From assembly GCA_024682075.1 (NCBI GenBank), contig JAIKZQ010000027.1, positions 1 through 64,000 on the forward strand: DNA of 64,000 nt. Direction: 5' to 3'. Below, piece after piece: positions 42,441 through 50,949 of the stretch. Both the position numbers and the translations under genes were made by a program. Below the pieces are notes generated by a model that was not told where the DNA came from, searched no databases, and saw only the letters and a list, made by a program, of their open reading frames with translations. Position 1 is the first letter of the stretch; every line of letters begins with the position of its first letter. Source of the stretch: Lachnospiraceae bacterium (lineage in GTDB: Bacteria > Bacillota > Clostridia > Lachnospirales > Lachnospiraceae).

Positions 42441-43263
42441 ATGTATATGTCACGTATGCCCGCACCATTGCAGGCTTTCGGAAGGAAGTGTCGGAAGGTG
42501 CCATGCGCGGAAGAATGAAAACGGAGAATCTGTCTGTGCTAATTACGGAAGGATCACATCGATCGCACTTGATCCGATAGAAAAAAAGCCCCTGGCATTC
42601 TTTTACCCCGGGACAAAGGTTCTTTCGGTCGGAAGTTTCGGATGTAACATGTCCTGCCCGTTTTGTCAGAATTACGATATCTCCGCTGTCGGAGAATCTT
42701 TTTTCCAAAAGCTGTATCATCTGTCACCCGAAGAACTTGCATCGATCGCCGAAGAGCATATTCCGGACGGCAACATCGGGGTCGCATATACCTATAACGA
42801 AGCGCTTGTCGGATATGAATATGTAAGGGACTGCGCACGCATCGTTCATGAAAAAGGAATGAAGAATGTCCTGGTGACAAACGGTAATGCGGAGCTTAGC
42901 GTTCTTGAAGAGATCCTTCCGTATATCGATGCGATGAACATCGATCTTAAGTGTTTTTCCGAGGAGGGGTATGAGAAGCTGAGCGGAAGCTTTGACGCTG
43001 TCAGAAATTTCATCACCCGCGCCGCGCAGGAAGCCCACGTGGAGATCACGACACTCATCGTCCCGGATCTTAGTGATGACATAAATGACATGGACAGGGA
43101 AGCGGAGTGGCTGGCCGGGATCGATCCTGATATCCCGCTCCACATAACAAGGTATTTTCCCAGGTATAAGGAAACGAAAAAGTCCACCGACATCGGACTG
43201 ATGGAAGATCTGAAGAAAACTGCCGGGGCTCATCTTGGAAGAGTCCTGCTCGGCAATGTATGA
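42433..43263 (+). CDS. AmmeMemoRadiSam system radical SAM enzyme
   Basis: A 276-residue radical SAM protein of the PflA-like/AmmeMemoRadiSam group. The [4Fe-4S]-binding motif CxxxCxxC is present as GSFGCNMSCPFCQNYDIS. An additional N-terminal cysteine cluster (CICHVCPHHCRL, with a further Cys in GRCHARK) suggests a second cluster. Downstream the SAM-binding elements follow (TYNEALVGYEYV, VLVTNGNAEL, AMNIDLKCFSEEGYEKL, HITRYFPRYK). The start overlaps the AMMECR1 gene. Substrate unknown. Confidence 0.92.
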   Translation: MSECICHVCPHHCRLSEGSVGRCHARKNENGESVCANYGRITSIALDPIEKKPLAFFYPGTKVLSVGSFGCNMSCPFCQNYDISAVGESFFQKLYHLSPEELASIAEEHIPDGNIGVAYTYNEALVGYEYVRDCARIVHEKGMKNVLVTNGNAELSVLEEILPYIDAMNIDLKCFSEEGYEKLSGSFDAVRNFITRAAQEAHVEITTLIVPDLSDDINDMDREAEWLAGIDPDIPLHITRYFPRYKETKKSTDIGLMEDLKKTAGAHLGRVLLGNV

Positions 43264-43296
43264 TTCAGGCTGTTAACTCATCCGGAGGAATTTCAT

Positions 43297-44379
43297 ATGT
43301 CTTTGAAAATAGTTCGCGGTGACATTAAAAACATGAATACTGACGGGCTGCTTGACGCATCCCTTATGAGTGGTCTCGGACTAAAATTCGACGATGAAGA
43401 AGTCGTAAGGATGTGTTACCGGGAAGTGCTGGAGCAATCCGGAAGACGCGGGTATTCCTCACTTTCGATGTCTCTCATCACTGACGGGAAGGATGAACTT
43501 TCAATAGAAGAGGGGATCCTTATCGCAGCCGAGGAAGCCGGTGAATACCTGAAGGATCACGAGATGCAGATCTTCCTCGTCGTTCCCGAAAAAGAAGAAC
43601 AGGCCGGTCCGCTTTCAGGTCTTGAAGAATATATAGAAAAAAAGTATGTTGCGGAAGACTCTGAAGCGAATTTATGCGAAGCTGCAGCGGATGCATTTTT
43701 TGATGAATCCGTATGTGATGATTCGGAAGATGTGTTCGCAGACACCGGATTTGATGAGTCCGTATATGAAGACTCCCTGCCGGATGAGATCATAAATACG
43801 TCTGCAAAAACTCCTTTTCTGGGAGCACAGGCTTTTTCGGAAAAAGCTTCCAAGCCGGTAAGGAAACAGGAAAGAAAAGCATTCCGGGTTGGAAATCGTA
43901 AAGAATCCAAGAAGATATTCGATATAAGGGAAAGCCTTCCTGCAGGTGGGGCTTTTGGGACAGCATCCGTTCAGATGGATGAAGCGCCGGAGTTCAGCGA
44001 GGCTCTGCAGAACGGGCTGAACGAGAGAGTCAGGCATATGGAGGATTCTTTTTCCGAATATCTCCTGTATCTGATAGAATCAAAAGGAATGAGCAATGCC
44101 GAGGTATATAAGCGTGCTTTGGTCGACAAGAAGGTCTTTTCCAAGATCAAGAATAATCCGGATTATCATCCGCAGAAGCTTACCGCATTATGCCTGTGCG
44201 TCGGAGCGAAGCTGAACATGGATGAGACGACGGACCTTCTTGCAAGGGCCGGCTATGCCCTTTCACCATGTGACAAGACCGACATAATCTTTTCCTATTT
44301 TATCGAAAACAGGATCTATGACATGATCGAGCTCGACATTCAGCTTGAAGAGCACGGACTTGAATGCATCATAGCCTGA
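43297..44379 (+). CDS. Reduced macro-domain-like protein with C-terminal regulatory domain
   Basis: A 360-residue protein. The first ~115 residues look like a macro domain (SLKIVRGDIKNMNTDGLLDA, CYREVLEQSGRRGYSSLSMS, GEYLKDHEMQIFLVVPEKEE) from which the ADP-ribose-binding core is missing: no NAAN and no GGGVDGAI-type loop. Next is an acidic linker (about 125-250). The C-terminal ~110 residues (SEYLLYLIESKGMSNAEVYK, KVFSKIKNNPDYHPQKLTAL, LLARAGYALSPCDKTDIIF) match, from memory, the helical domain attached to full macro proteins in Lachnospiraceae. GGAGGAAT precedes the ATG. It probably no longer hydrolyses or binds ADP-ribose. Confidence 0.7.
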   Translation: MSLKIVRGDIKNMNTDGLLDASLMSGLGLKFDDEEVVRMCYREVLEQSGRRGYSSLSMSLITDGKDELSIEEGILIAAEEAGEYLKDHEMQIFLVVPEKEEQAGPLSGLEEYIEKKYVAEDSEANLCEAAADAFFDESVCDDSEDVFADTGFDESVYEDSLPDEIINTSAKTPFLGAQAFSEKASKPVRKQERKAFRVGNRKESKKIFDIRESLPAGGAFGTASVQMDEAPEFSEALQNGLNERVRHMEDSFSEYLLYLIESKGMSNAEVYKRALVDKKVFSKIKNNPDYHPQKLTALCLCVGAKLNMDETTDLLARAGYALSPCDKTDIIFSYFIENRIYDMIELDIQLEEHGLECIIA

Positions 44380-44401
44380 ATGAAGATTTGAAGGTATATA
44401 C

Positions 44402-44878
44402 ATGATCAATGAAAAAGTAAGAAAATGGCTTGAAGACAGAGGCTTTGGCGACAGGCTTACCGAGCATGCGGAGACGATCGATACAGTGGAGCATGCTGCG
44501 ATACAGATCGGATGTACTGAAGCTGAGATTGCCAAGACGCTGTCTTTTATCGTGAATGACAAGCCTGTCATCATCGTGATGGCAGGTGACGGACGTGTCA
44601 ACAGTTCCAAGTTCAAGGCACAGTTCCATGAAAAGCCCGGCATGATACCTAGAGACAGGGTCGAGGAACTTACGGGATTTAAACCCGGAGGAGTGTGTCC
44701 TTTCGGAGTTCCTGAAGGAATACCGGTATGGCTTGATGTATCGATGAAGAGATTTGAGATCGTGCATCCCGCCGGAGGAAATGATTTTGTGTCGGTATCG
44801 CTTTCACCGGACGAGCTGGAGAAAGCCTCGGGAGCTGTCGGTTGGTGTGACGTCTGCAAGGGATGGGAAGAAGAGTGA
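44402..44878 (+). CDS. YbaK/EbsC-type aminoacyl-tRNA deacylase
   Basis: A 158-residue protein of the YbaK/ProX family, which hydrolyses mischarged aminoacyl-tRNAs such as Cys-tRNA-Pro. Landmarks are IAKTLSFIVNDKPVIIVMAGD with the conserved Lys, then a DxKVNxSKFK-like DGRVNSSKFKAQF, and ELTGFKPGGVCPFGVPEGIPVWLD. Length is normal. Its last codons overlap the next gene. It could be inactive toward Pro-tRNA; specificity cannot be read by eye. Confidence 0.88.
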   Translation: MINEKVRKWLEDRGFGDRLTEHAETIDTVEHAAIQIGCTEAEIAKTLSFIVNDKPVIIVMAGDGRVNSSKFKAQFHEKPGMIPRDRVEELTGFKPGGVCPFGVPEGIPVWLDVSMKRFEIVHPAGGNDFVSVSLSPDELEKASGAVGWCDVCKGWEEE

Positions 44879-45381
44879 AGAAAGCTTTTTTCTTCATAAC
44901 GGAATATGTCCTTTTGTTTGCACTGGCTTCGTTCATTGGCTGGCTGTACGAGATCACCTGTGTCTGGGTGATGTTCAGGACGTATTACGACAGGGGCATA
45001 CTGCATATTCCGATATGTCCGATCTATGGTTTCGGTATACTGTTGCTGCTGCTGATATTCAGGAAGGTTAAGAATCCCTTTGGTCTTTTTGCGGGGAGCG
45101 CTCTTGTCACGACTTCCGTGGAACTGTTATCATCCTATGTCCTGGAATACGGCTTCGGACTTATCCTGTGGACCTACGAAGGCTGGCCGCTTTCTTTTCA
45201 AAACAGGATCTCGGCGATCAGCAGCTTATTATTCGGACTGATGGCCGTGCTGTTCATAAAACTGGTAAAACCGCCTGCAGATAAGCTCTTTTCTTCCAAA
45301 TACCGTGTGTATGCAGCATGTGCTGTGTGTGCGGGTGTGGTGATGAGCGTTATGGCGGAACTGATGCTCCGCAGGGCATGA
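44863..45381 (+). CDS. Putative ABC transporter permease (CmpB-type membrane protein)
   Basis: A 172-residue membrane protein with about five helices (VKKAFFFITEYVLLFALASF at the start; IYGFGILLLLLIF; LVTTSVELLSSYVLEYGFGL; SAISSLLFGLMAVLFI; AACAVCAGVVMSVMAEL). The motif FIGWLYEITCV and ELLSSYVLE...WTYEGWPLSFQNRISAISSLLFG match, from memory, the family labelled putative ABC-transporter type IV (CmpB). ATG 44863 overlaps the deacylase gene by 16 bases; GTG 44875 (4-base overlap) is the alternative start. Confidence 0.75.
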   Translation: MGRRVKKAFFFITEYVLLFALASFIGWLYEITCVWVMFRTYYDRGILHIPICPIYGFGILLLLLIFRKVKNPFGLFAGSALVTTSVELLSSYVLEYGFGLILWTYEGWPLSFQNRISAISSLLFGLMAVLFIKLVKPPADKLFSSKYRVYAACAVCAGVVMSVMAELMLRRA

Positions 45382-45451
45382 GGTTTATTTTGTAAAGAGT
45401 GCCGGTTCCAGATAAAATGGTATCCGGATGAATTATTAGAAGGAAATGATG

Positions 45452-46108
45452 ATGAGTCTTAAGAAGGATTATGAACATATATTGTTCGATCTGGACGGAA
45501 CCCTGACCGATTCGGGCCCCGGGATCATGAACGGATTTGAATACGCAATGCGGAAAATGGGGATGGATGTTCCGGACAGATCATCATTAAGGAGATTTGT
45601 CGGACCTCCGCTCGGAGTCTCTTGGGAAGAGACCCTCGGATTTCCTCCCGAAGAAGCCCAAAAGGGAATCGCATTTTACAAAGAGTATTATGCCGAAAAG
45701 GGAGTATACGAAAATGAAGTGTACTCCGGCGTCAGGGAATTACTTTCGGAACTGAGATCGCACGGGAAGAAGCTGTACGTCGCAACGACCAAAGCAGAAC
45801 CTATGGTGGAAGTCGTGATGGATCATTTCGGACTTCGCGATTTCTTTTCCGGCATCGCCGCTTCAAATAATGTCGACAGGATCAACAAGATCGATGTGAT
45901 AAAATACATTCTTGAGGAATGCGGCGTGACCGATACAGAGAAAGCAGTGATGGTCGGCGACAGACATTACGATATTACGGGAGCGCAGCATTTCGGACTT
46001 GATTCCATAGGTGTTTTGTACGGATACGGAAACAGGGAGGAAATGGAAAAGGCAGGTGCGACGTACATCGCCGATACCGTAGGGGATATTGCGAAGATCA
46101 TCCTGTAG
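45452..46108 (+). CDS. HAD-superfamily hydrolase, phosphoglycolate-phosphatase-like
   Basis: A 218-residue HAD phosphatase with motif I HILFDLDGTLTDSGPGI, motif II YVATTKAEP, and motif III/IV VMVGDRHYDITGA. The helical cap lies between about 20 and 85, as in Gph/PgmB subfamily I. Substrate is likely a small phosphate ester but cannot be assigned. Three ATGs in a row begin the gene; the third (45452) is eight bases from AGAAGG and was chosen. Confidence 0.88.
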   Translation: MSLKKDYEHILFDLDGTLTDSGPGIMNGFEYAMRKMGMDVPDRSSLRRFVGPPLGVSWEETLGFPPEEAQKGIAFYKEYYAEKGVYENEVYSGVRELLSELRSHGKKLYVATTKAEPMVEVVMDHFGLRDFFSGIAASNNVDRINKIDVIKYILEECGVTDTEKAVMVGDRHYDITGAQHFGLDSIGVLYGYGNREEMEKAGATYIADTVGDIAKIIL

Positions 46109-46120
46109 ATCATCCGGCAG

Positions 46121-46141
46121 ATCATCCTTCGGATGATTTTT
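46121..46141 (+). terminator. Terminator after the HAD hydrolase
   Basis: ATCATCC/GGATGAT with loop TTC, followed by TTTTT. The stem repeats a nearby GATCATCC twice. Confidence 0.8.
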
Positions 46142-46183
46142 ATCATGAGAAGCCTGTAACTGTTAACGGTAACAAATTCGAAA

Positions 46184-46405
46184 ATGGACAGAGCAAAGAT
46201 ACTATCGGAACTTTATACTTTCGCAGTCAGCGCACTTTTCATTGTTCAGGCTTATGCGATAATCCGCTGGATCGCGGTGATGATCGCTGACCGCGGCAAT
46301 ACGGCAAAGCGTAAGAAGTATGCCTATATGGTGCTTATATGCGTGGTGATCCTGATGTGCATGGGAGTTTTGAGCGTTGCAATAGCACTGGCAAGAAATA
46401 CCTGA
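46184..46405 (+). CDS. Small membrane protein, 73 aa
   Basis: Two hydrophobic helices (about 9-33 and 47-69) with a basic loop (DRGNTAKRKKY) between them; no known family. It precedes a large membrane protein by 51 bases and resembles the 2-TM component found beside conjugation-type membrane proteins, but that is a guess. Ribosome binding site not evident. Confidence 0.55.
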   Translation: MDRAKILSELYTFAVSALFIVQAYAIIRWIAVMIADRGNTAKRKKYAYMVLICVVILMCMGVLSVAIALARNT

Positions 46406-46456
46406 GGGATTTTATTAATGCCGGAAATAAACCGGACATGAGACGAGGGCGGAGAT

Positions 46457-47812
46457 ATGACTTACAGAGAGATTTTTAAAGAGATCTGCAGAAATAATAA
46501 GCGATATATTATGCTTATCATCACGCTTTGCATGGTATGTTCGATGCTCGCCTTTGGAGGAACGCCCCAGGCATACGCTGAGGAAATGAGCAGTGCCGAG
46601 CTTTCGTCAAGGCTGGGCGGAAGTTTCGGAGCGCTGATCGCTCCCGTGCTCGCTGCAGGTTTTTTCGGCGGAATTGATACTTCGTGGACGATGGTCATCA
46701 TGAGCATGACCTCAATTCTGTCCAGTCTTGGCAGGGAAGTGGGCATCGCGCAACTCGGAGTCCTGCAGAACTTTTCGTATGGAATATTTGAGAACCAGCA
46801 GTGTGCATGGATCCTTCTTATATGGTTCGGCCTTCCTCTTCTCATGAAGCTTAGCGGGAAGACTGAAGTCATGGGCATTGCCATGGAGAACATGAAGAAG
46901 CTGAACGGCGTCGTGGTTACAATAGTGATCATATCCCAGATGATCGCAACCGTCGGAACAAAGGATGTCGTGAAAGCGGCAGGGATCCATAATGATACAC
47001 TTTCATCGGGCATCACCGTGCTTATGTGTTTTGTTCTGCTCATGATCGCGATGACCATCTATTTTCTTGTCAGATATATGTTCGAATTCATAGACATAAT
47101 AATGTTACCGGTATGCACTATAGTACCCGGCATGTCGTTTGTGATGGTCATTGCTAAGTTTGTCTGGATGTGGATTCTTCTGCTTGTCGCAAAATACATC
47201 CCGGCACTTTTCTACGGGATCATGGGCATTACGGTCATCATCGCTGCTCTGGTATTCCGCACGGCATACATGGCACTCAAGTATTTTGAAAACATATATG
47301 CAAAGCCGCTGTTCAGAAGGATCTTCAAGGGGTTTGATCCTCAGATATCACTGATCGATCCCAAGATGCCCAGAGCAATGAAAGAATTCATAAGTGACAA
47401 AAATGTCATTCTTGCGATCCCTGCATATGTGCTCATTCCTTTCCCCAATGTAAAAGGGATCCATAAATGGGAGAGGGGGTATCTGGTATCTGAGGGTGCG
47501 CAGCCTTATCTGGTCAAATGCGGATTTTTCTCAAAAGAATGCACGAGCATACCCTTAGTGAATGTGCAGGAGCAGAAGATGTTCATCAATCAGTTCCTTA
47601 CATATTTCGAACTGTTCAACATATACGGATCCGAGGAAACCATAGTCAAGTCTTTCAAGAGAGTTCCGAAATATTCGCACATCGTATTCAGCAGGGAATA
47701 TTCGCACAGGTATCCTGAGATAGTTAATATAACGGGCTTTGTGGATTATAAGCAGTACAAGGAATATCTGACAAACGTTGCTAACGGCCGCATGCCTTAT
47801 GTGCAGCAGTGA
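46457..47812 (+). CDS. Multi-pass membrane protein of unknown function
   Basis: A 451-residue protein. The N-terminus looks like a signal/anchor ending at a possible cleavage site (TPQAYAEEM). Several hydrophobic helices follow (about 55-75, 110-130, 150-170, 185-215, 220-250 and 250-275), then a ~170-residue cytoplasmic or extracellular C-terminal domain (PLFRRIFKGFDPQISLIDPK onward) with no known motif. The small 2-TM gene upstream may be its partner. Its stop TGA is within the REP-like unit at 47809. GGGCGGAG precedes the ATG. Confidence 0.65.
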   Translation: MTYREIFKEICRNNKRYIMLIITLCMVCSMLAFGGTPQAYAEEMSSAELSSRLGGSFGALIAPVLAAGFFGGIDTSWTMVIMSMTSILSSLGREVGIAQLGVLQNFSYGIFENQQCAWILLIWFGLPLLMKLSGKTEVMGIAMENMKKLNGVVVTIVIISQMIATVGTKDVVKAAGIHNDTLSSGITVLMCFVLLMIAMTIYFLVRYMFEFIDIIMLPVCTIVPGMSFVMVIAKFVWMWILLLVAKYIPALFYGIMGITVIIAALVFRTAYMALKYFENIYAKPLFRRIFKGFDPQISLIDPKMPRAMKEFISDKNVILAIPAYVLIPFPNVKGIHKWERGYLVSEGAQPYLVKCGFFSKECTSIPLVNVQEQKMFINQFLTYFELFNIYGSEETIVKSFKRVPKYSHIVFSREYSHRYPEIVNITGFVDYKQYKEYLTNVANGRMPYVQQ

Positions 47813-47877
47813 ACGGGGGGGACGGTTCTTTCGTTCACAAAATTGATGAACGCAGGGGAATGAATCTTTTCGTTCAC
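47809..47877 (-). repeat. REP-like palindromes, one good and one decayed copy
   Basis: 47809-47838 (GTGAACG, GGGGGGACGGTTC, CGTTCAC, one base longer than usual) supplies the upstream stop codon. 47845-47877 keeps only the ends (GATGAACG and CGTTCAC) with a diverged centre. Confidence 0.8.
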
Positions 47878-47901
47878 AATAATTAAAAGCGAGGAAAAAA
47901 A

Positions 47902-48825
47902 ATGGAAGAGAAGACTTTTCACACAAATCCGATAATCAAGGATCTGTACACTGCGGATCCCGCACCGTCTGTGTTCGGAGACACACTGTATCTGTACACA
48001 ACACATGATGAGAATGAGCTCATCAACGATTTCTATACAATGTTCGACTGGAGATGCTATTCTACGACGGATATGGTGAACTGGACCGATCACGGCAAGA
48101 TCTTCTCCCTCGATGACATTGAATGGGCAGATGACAGGGCCTGGGCACCTCAGGCAATCGAAAAGAACGGAAAGTATTATCTGTATTGTCCCGTTCACAA
48201 GAAAGACAGCGGAATGGCAATTGCAGTCGGAGTCTCCGATTCTCCCACGGGACCTTTCAGGGATCTCGGACATCCCCTTGTGGACGAAGGTGACTGGAAT
48301 GACATAGATCCCACCGTATTTACCGATGATGACGGCAAGACTTATCTGTATTTCGGAAATCCCGAGCTCAGGTATGTAGTGCTGAATGATGACATGATCT
48401 CATATGATGAGAGCATCGGAATCGTCAAGATACCGATGACCGAGGAATCTTTCGGCAAGGGTTCCCACATGACCGGAACGACCTATGGCGAGGGCCCCTG
48501 GTTCTATAAGAGGAACGGCCTGTACTATATGGTATTCTCAGGGTTCGCAGAGGGTGAAAAGAGAAACGAGCATTTCGGATACTCCACTTCGGAATCACCT
48601 ACAGGTCCCTGGAAATACAGAGGCGTGCTGATGGAGGAGGGCCCCTGCTTTACCAACCATCCCGGAATATGTGATTACAAAGGCCATTCCTACCTGTTCT
48701 ATCATACCGATGAACTTCCCGGCGGAAGCCTGTTCCACAGGAGTGTATGCGTGACGGAGTTCAAATACAATGAAGACGGCACCATAGACACTATCCCTAA
48801 GTGTGACGGCGTTGAGAAGATCTGA
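47902..48825 (+). CDS. Glycoside hydrolase family 43 enzyme
   Basis: A 307-residue single-domain GH43 five-bladed beta-propeller, the family of arabinofuranosidases and xylosidases. Likely catalytic residues are the base Asp in LYTADPAPSVFGDTLYLY, the pKa-modulating Asp in NDIDPTVFTDDDGKTYLYFG and the acid Glu in YGEGPWFYKRNGLYYMVFSG. WAPQAIEKNGKYYLYCPV is typical too. No signal peptide, so it acts inside the cell on imported oligosaccharides. GAGGAAAAAAA precedes the ATG. Confidence 0.92.
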   Translation: MEEKTFHTNPIIKDLYTADPAPSVFGDTLYLYTTHDENELINDFYTMFDWRCYSTTDMVNWTDHGKIFSLDDIEWADDRAWAPQAIEKNGKYYLYCPVHKKDSGMAIAVGVSDSPTGPFRDLGHPLVDEGDWNDIDPTVFTDDDGKTYLYFGNPELRYVVLNDDMISYDESIGIVKIPMTEESFGKGSHMTGTTYGEGPWFYKRNGLYYMVFSGFAEGEKRNEHFGYSTSESPTGPWKYRGVLMEEGPCFTNHPGICDYKGHSYLFYHTDELPGGSLFHRSVCVTEFKYNEDGTIDTIPKCDGVEKI

Positions 48826-48867
48826 ATTTTTGCAATTCACCACGAAATAGATACAACTTACCACATA

Positions 48868-48891
48868 ACCCGCACAAGTCATTGTGCGGGT
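48868..48891 (+). terminator. Hairpin after the GH43 gene
   Basis: ACCCGCACAA/TTGTGCGGGT, loop GTCA, followed by GTTATTATG; a strong stem with an imperfect T-run. Confidence 0.65.
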
Positions 48892-48927
48892 GTTATTATG
48901 TTGCCATCTTAAGAATGGAGGAGAATC

Positions 48928-50934
48928 ATGAAAAGATTTAGAAGACTTACAGCTTTTCTGTGTGCAGCTTCTTTGCTGGTCTTTTCCGGATGCTCAGTCG
49001 AGATGCCGGAAGTGACGGATGCGGAAGAAAATGCCGAAACGGAAAATGCTCCCATGCACATAAGGGCTCAGGATGATTTCTACGGATATGTGAATTACGA
49101 GACCCTTCGGAATGCCGAGTTTGAATACGGAGAAAGCGATGCTGCTTCTGCATTTAACTCGCGCATGATAAATGAGCAGGTAAAGGAGATCATAAGAGAT
49201 GTAGCGGCCGGAAACGGATATGCTGCCGGCACTGAGGAATATATCATCAAGACGGCATATGATAAATTCCTTCAGTACGATTTCGATAATGCTCCCGTTC
49301 CGGAGGTGATCGATGATCTGCTTCATGAGATCGATGAGGTTTCTTCTTTGGAGGAACTTTTCAGGATAGATGTAAAGCTCCAGAGAGACTTTGGCTGCAG
49401 CGGCCTTTTGAACATTGCGGTCACGGAGAATTACCTGGAGCCGGGTGGAAGAGTTATCGCTTTCGGACAATATACGGCTGTGTTTGATGCGGACTTTGAA
49501 TCTCTTGAAGATACCTACGGACCTCTTGATTCATTAAAGAGTTCTGCAAGTGCGATCCTTCAGGCTCTCGGCCATGATAAGGATGAAGCCGATGAAATCG
49601 GAAAGAAACTCGGATACATGGCAATGGATCTGTATAATTCCACTGACATGGATATTCCGAGGGCTTCCGATCCTTATAAATATTTTCAGCTTTATTCCGC
49701 CGATGAGATAAAAGAGATAGTTACAATTGTCGATCTTGATGAGTATCTGTCTGACCTGGGATATGATCTGAAGTATTGTGATAAATTCGGAGTAATGGAT
49801 CCCGTGCAGTTAAGACAGCTGAACGATCTGTTCGCCCTGGATAATCTTGAGGCTTTGAAGGCTTGGGAGATCTGCAGTGTGGGAAGTCAGTTCAACCGTT
49901 TTTTGACTTCTGCATATGAATCTCTTGCCGAGTACAGAAACATAGATTACAGATCCGAGGAAGAACAGGTTTTAAACGAGATAGTGAGAGTATACTTCGA
50001 TCAGACCGATCCGCTCTATGTCGAAAGATATTACAGCGAAGCAGTGGACCGGGCTCTTATTTCCATGTGTGATGACATACGTGAAGGATACAGACAGCTC
50101 ATTACAGATGCTGACTGGCTCAGTGCTCAGACAAGGAGAGGCCTGCTTGAAAAGCTCGATAACATAATATACGTGACGGGTACGGATCTTGAAAGGCAGG
50201 ATCCCGCAGACTACCGAAGTGTCGGCGGAAGTGATTACTTTGAATTCTATCTGTCGTATCAGATGAGAAAAACAAGGGAACTGATCGAATCACTCAGCGA
50301 GCCCTGCGACAGAAAAGAGATCACCATGCCTATGCAGATGTTCAACGCATGTTATGATCCCTCGCGCAATAACATCACCATAACCGCAGCGATAACCAAC
50401 GCGCCTTTCTTTGACATAAATGCAGACTATTACACCAATCTCGGCGGCCTTGGAATGGTCATCGCACACGAGATGGGACACGCATTTGACAGCAACTGCA
50501 TATTGTTCGATCAAAACGGCGCATATGATCCTTCGTGGATAGCCGCTTCGGACATGGATGCCTTAAATGAAAGAAATGAGACGGCTGCAAGATATTTCGA
50601 GGATAACTTTACCATTTTCGGTGTGTATCACGTGGACGGTGAGCAGACTCTCGGAGAAAACTACGCCGATCTGGGTTCGCTCGAATGCATTGTGTCTCTG
50701 ACCTCAACAGATGAAGAAAGAAAACTCCTCTTTGAGAATTTCGCAAGGGTATGGTGCTGCAAGATGGTGGCGTCGTCTCTAATCGATCAGCTCGAATATG
50801 ATGAGCACAGTCCCGATGCATTGAGAGTGAATTCAATCCTGTCAACTATTGATGAGTTCTATACAACTTACCACGTGGCCCAGAGTGATGCCATGTACGT
50901 AGCTCCTGAAAACAGGATTTCAAGATGGCATTAA
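48928..50934 (+). CDS. M13-family (neprilysin-like) zinc metallopeptidase, lipoprotein
   Basis: A 668-residue zinc peptidase of family M13 that cleaves peptides outside the cell. The N-terminus is a lipoprotein signal (FLCAASLLVFSGC, lipidated Cys near residue 22). The large helical domain (DDFYGYVNYETL onward) is typical of M13. The zinc site is HEMGH (about 514-518) and the third ligand lies in ENYADLGSLE (about 577). The C-terminus has VNSILSTIDEFYTTYHV instead of the usual CxxW end, so it lacks the disulphide of eukaryotic relatives. GGAGGAGAATC precedes the ATG. Confidence 0.93.
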   Translation: MKRFRRLTAFLCAASLLVFSGCSVEMPEVTDAEENAETENAPMHIRAQDDFYGYVNYETLRNAEFEYGESDAASAFNSRMINEQVKEIIRDVAAGNGYAAGTEEYIIKTAYDKFLQYDFDNAPVPEVIDDLLHEIDEVSSLEELFRIDVKLQRDFGCSGLLNIAVTENYLEPGGRVIAFGQYTAVFDADFESLEDTYGPLDSLKSSASAILQALGHDKDEADEIGKKLGYMAMDLYNSTDMDIPRASDPYKYFQLYSADEIKEIVTIVDLDEYLSDLGYDLKYCDKFGVMDPVQLRQLNDLFALDNLEALKAWEICSVGSQFNRFLTSAYESLAEYRNIDYRSEEEQVLNEIVRVYFDQTDPLYVERYYSEAVDRALISMCDDIREGYRQLITDADWLSAQTRRGLLEKLDNIIYVTGTDLERQDPADYRSVGGSDYFEFYLSYQMRKTRELIESLSEPCDRKEITMPMQMFNACYDPSRNNITITAAITNAPFFDINADYYTNLGGLGMVIAHEMGHAFDSNCILFDQNGAYDPSWIAASDMDALNERNETAARYFEDNFTIFGVYHVDGEQTLGENYADLGSLECIVSLTSTDEERKLLFENFARVWCCKMVASSLIDQLEYDEHSPDALRVNSILSTIDEFYTTYHVAQSDAMYVAPENRISRWH

Positions 50935-50949
50935 CGGTGGGGGTGTGAG

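Noticed and set aside
48851..50874. 14-bp direct repeat ATACAACTTACCAC at 48851-48864 and 50861-50874 flanking the M13 peptidase gene
   Set aside because: Short, the second copy is coding (YTTYHV), and neither end shows insertion-sequence features.
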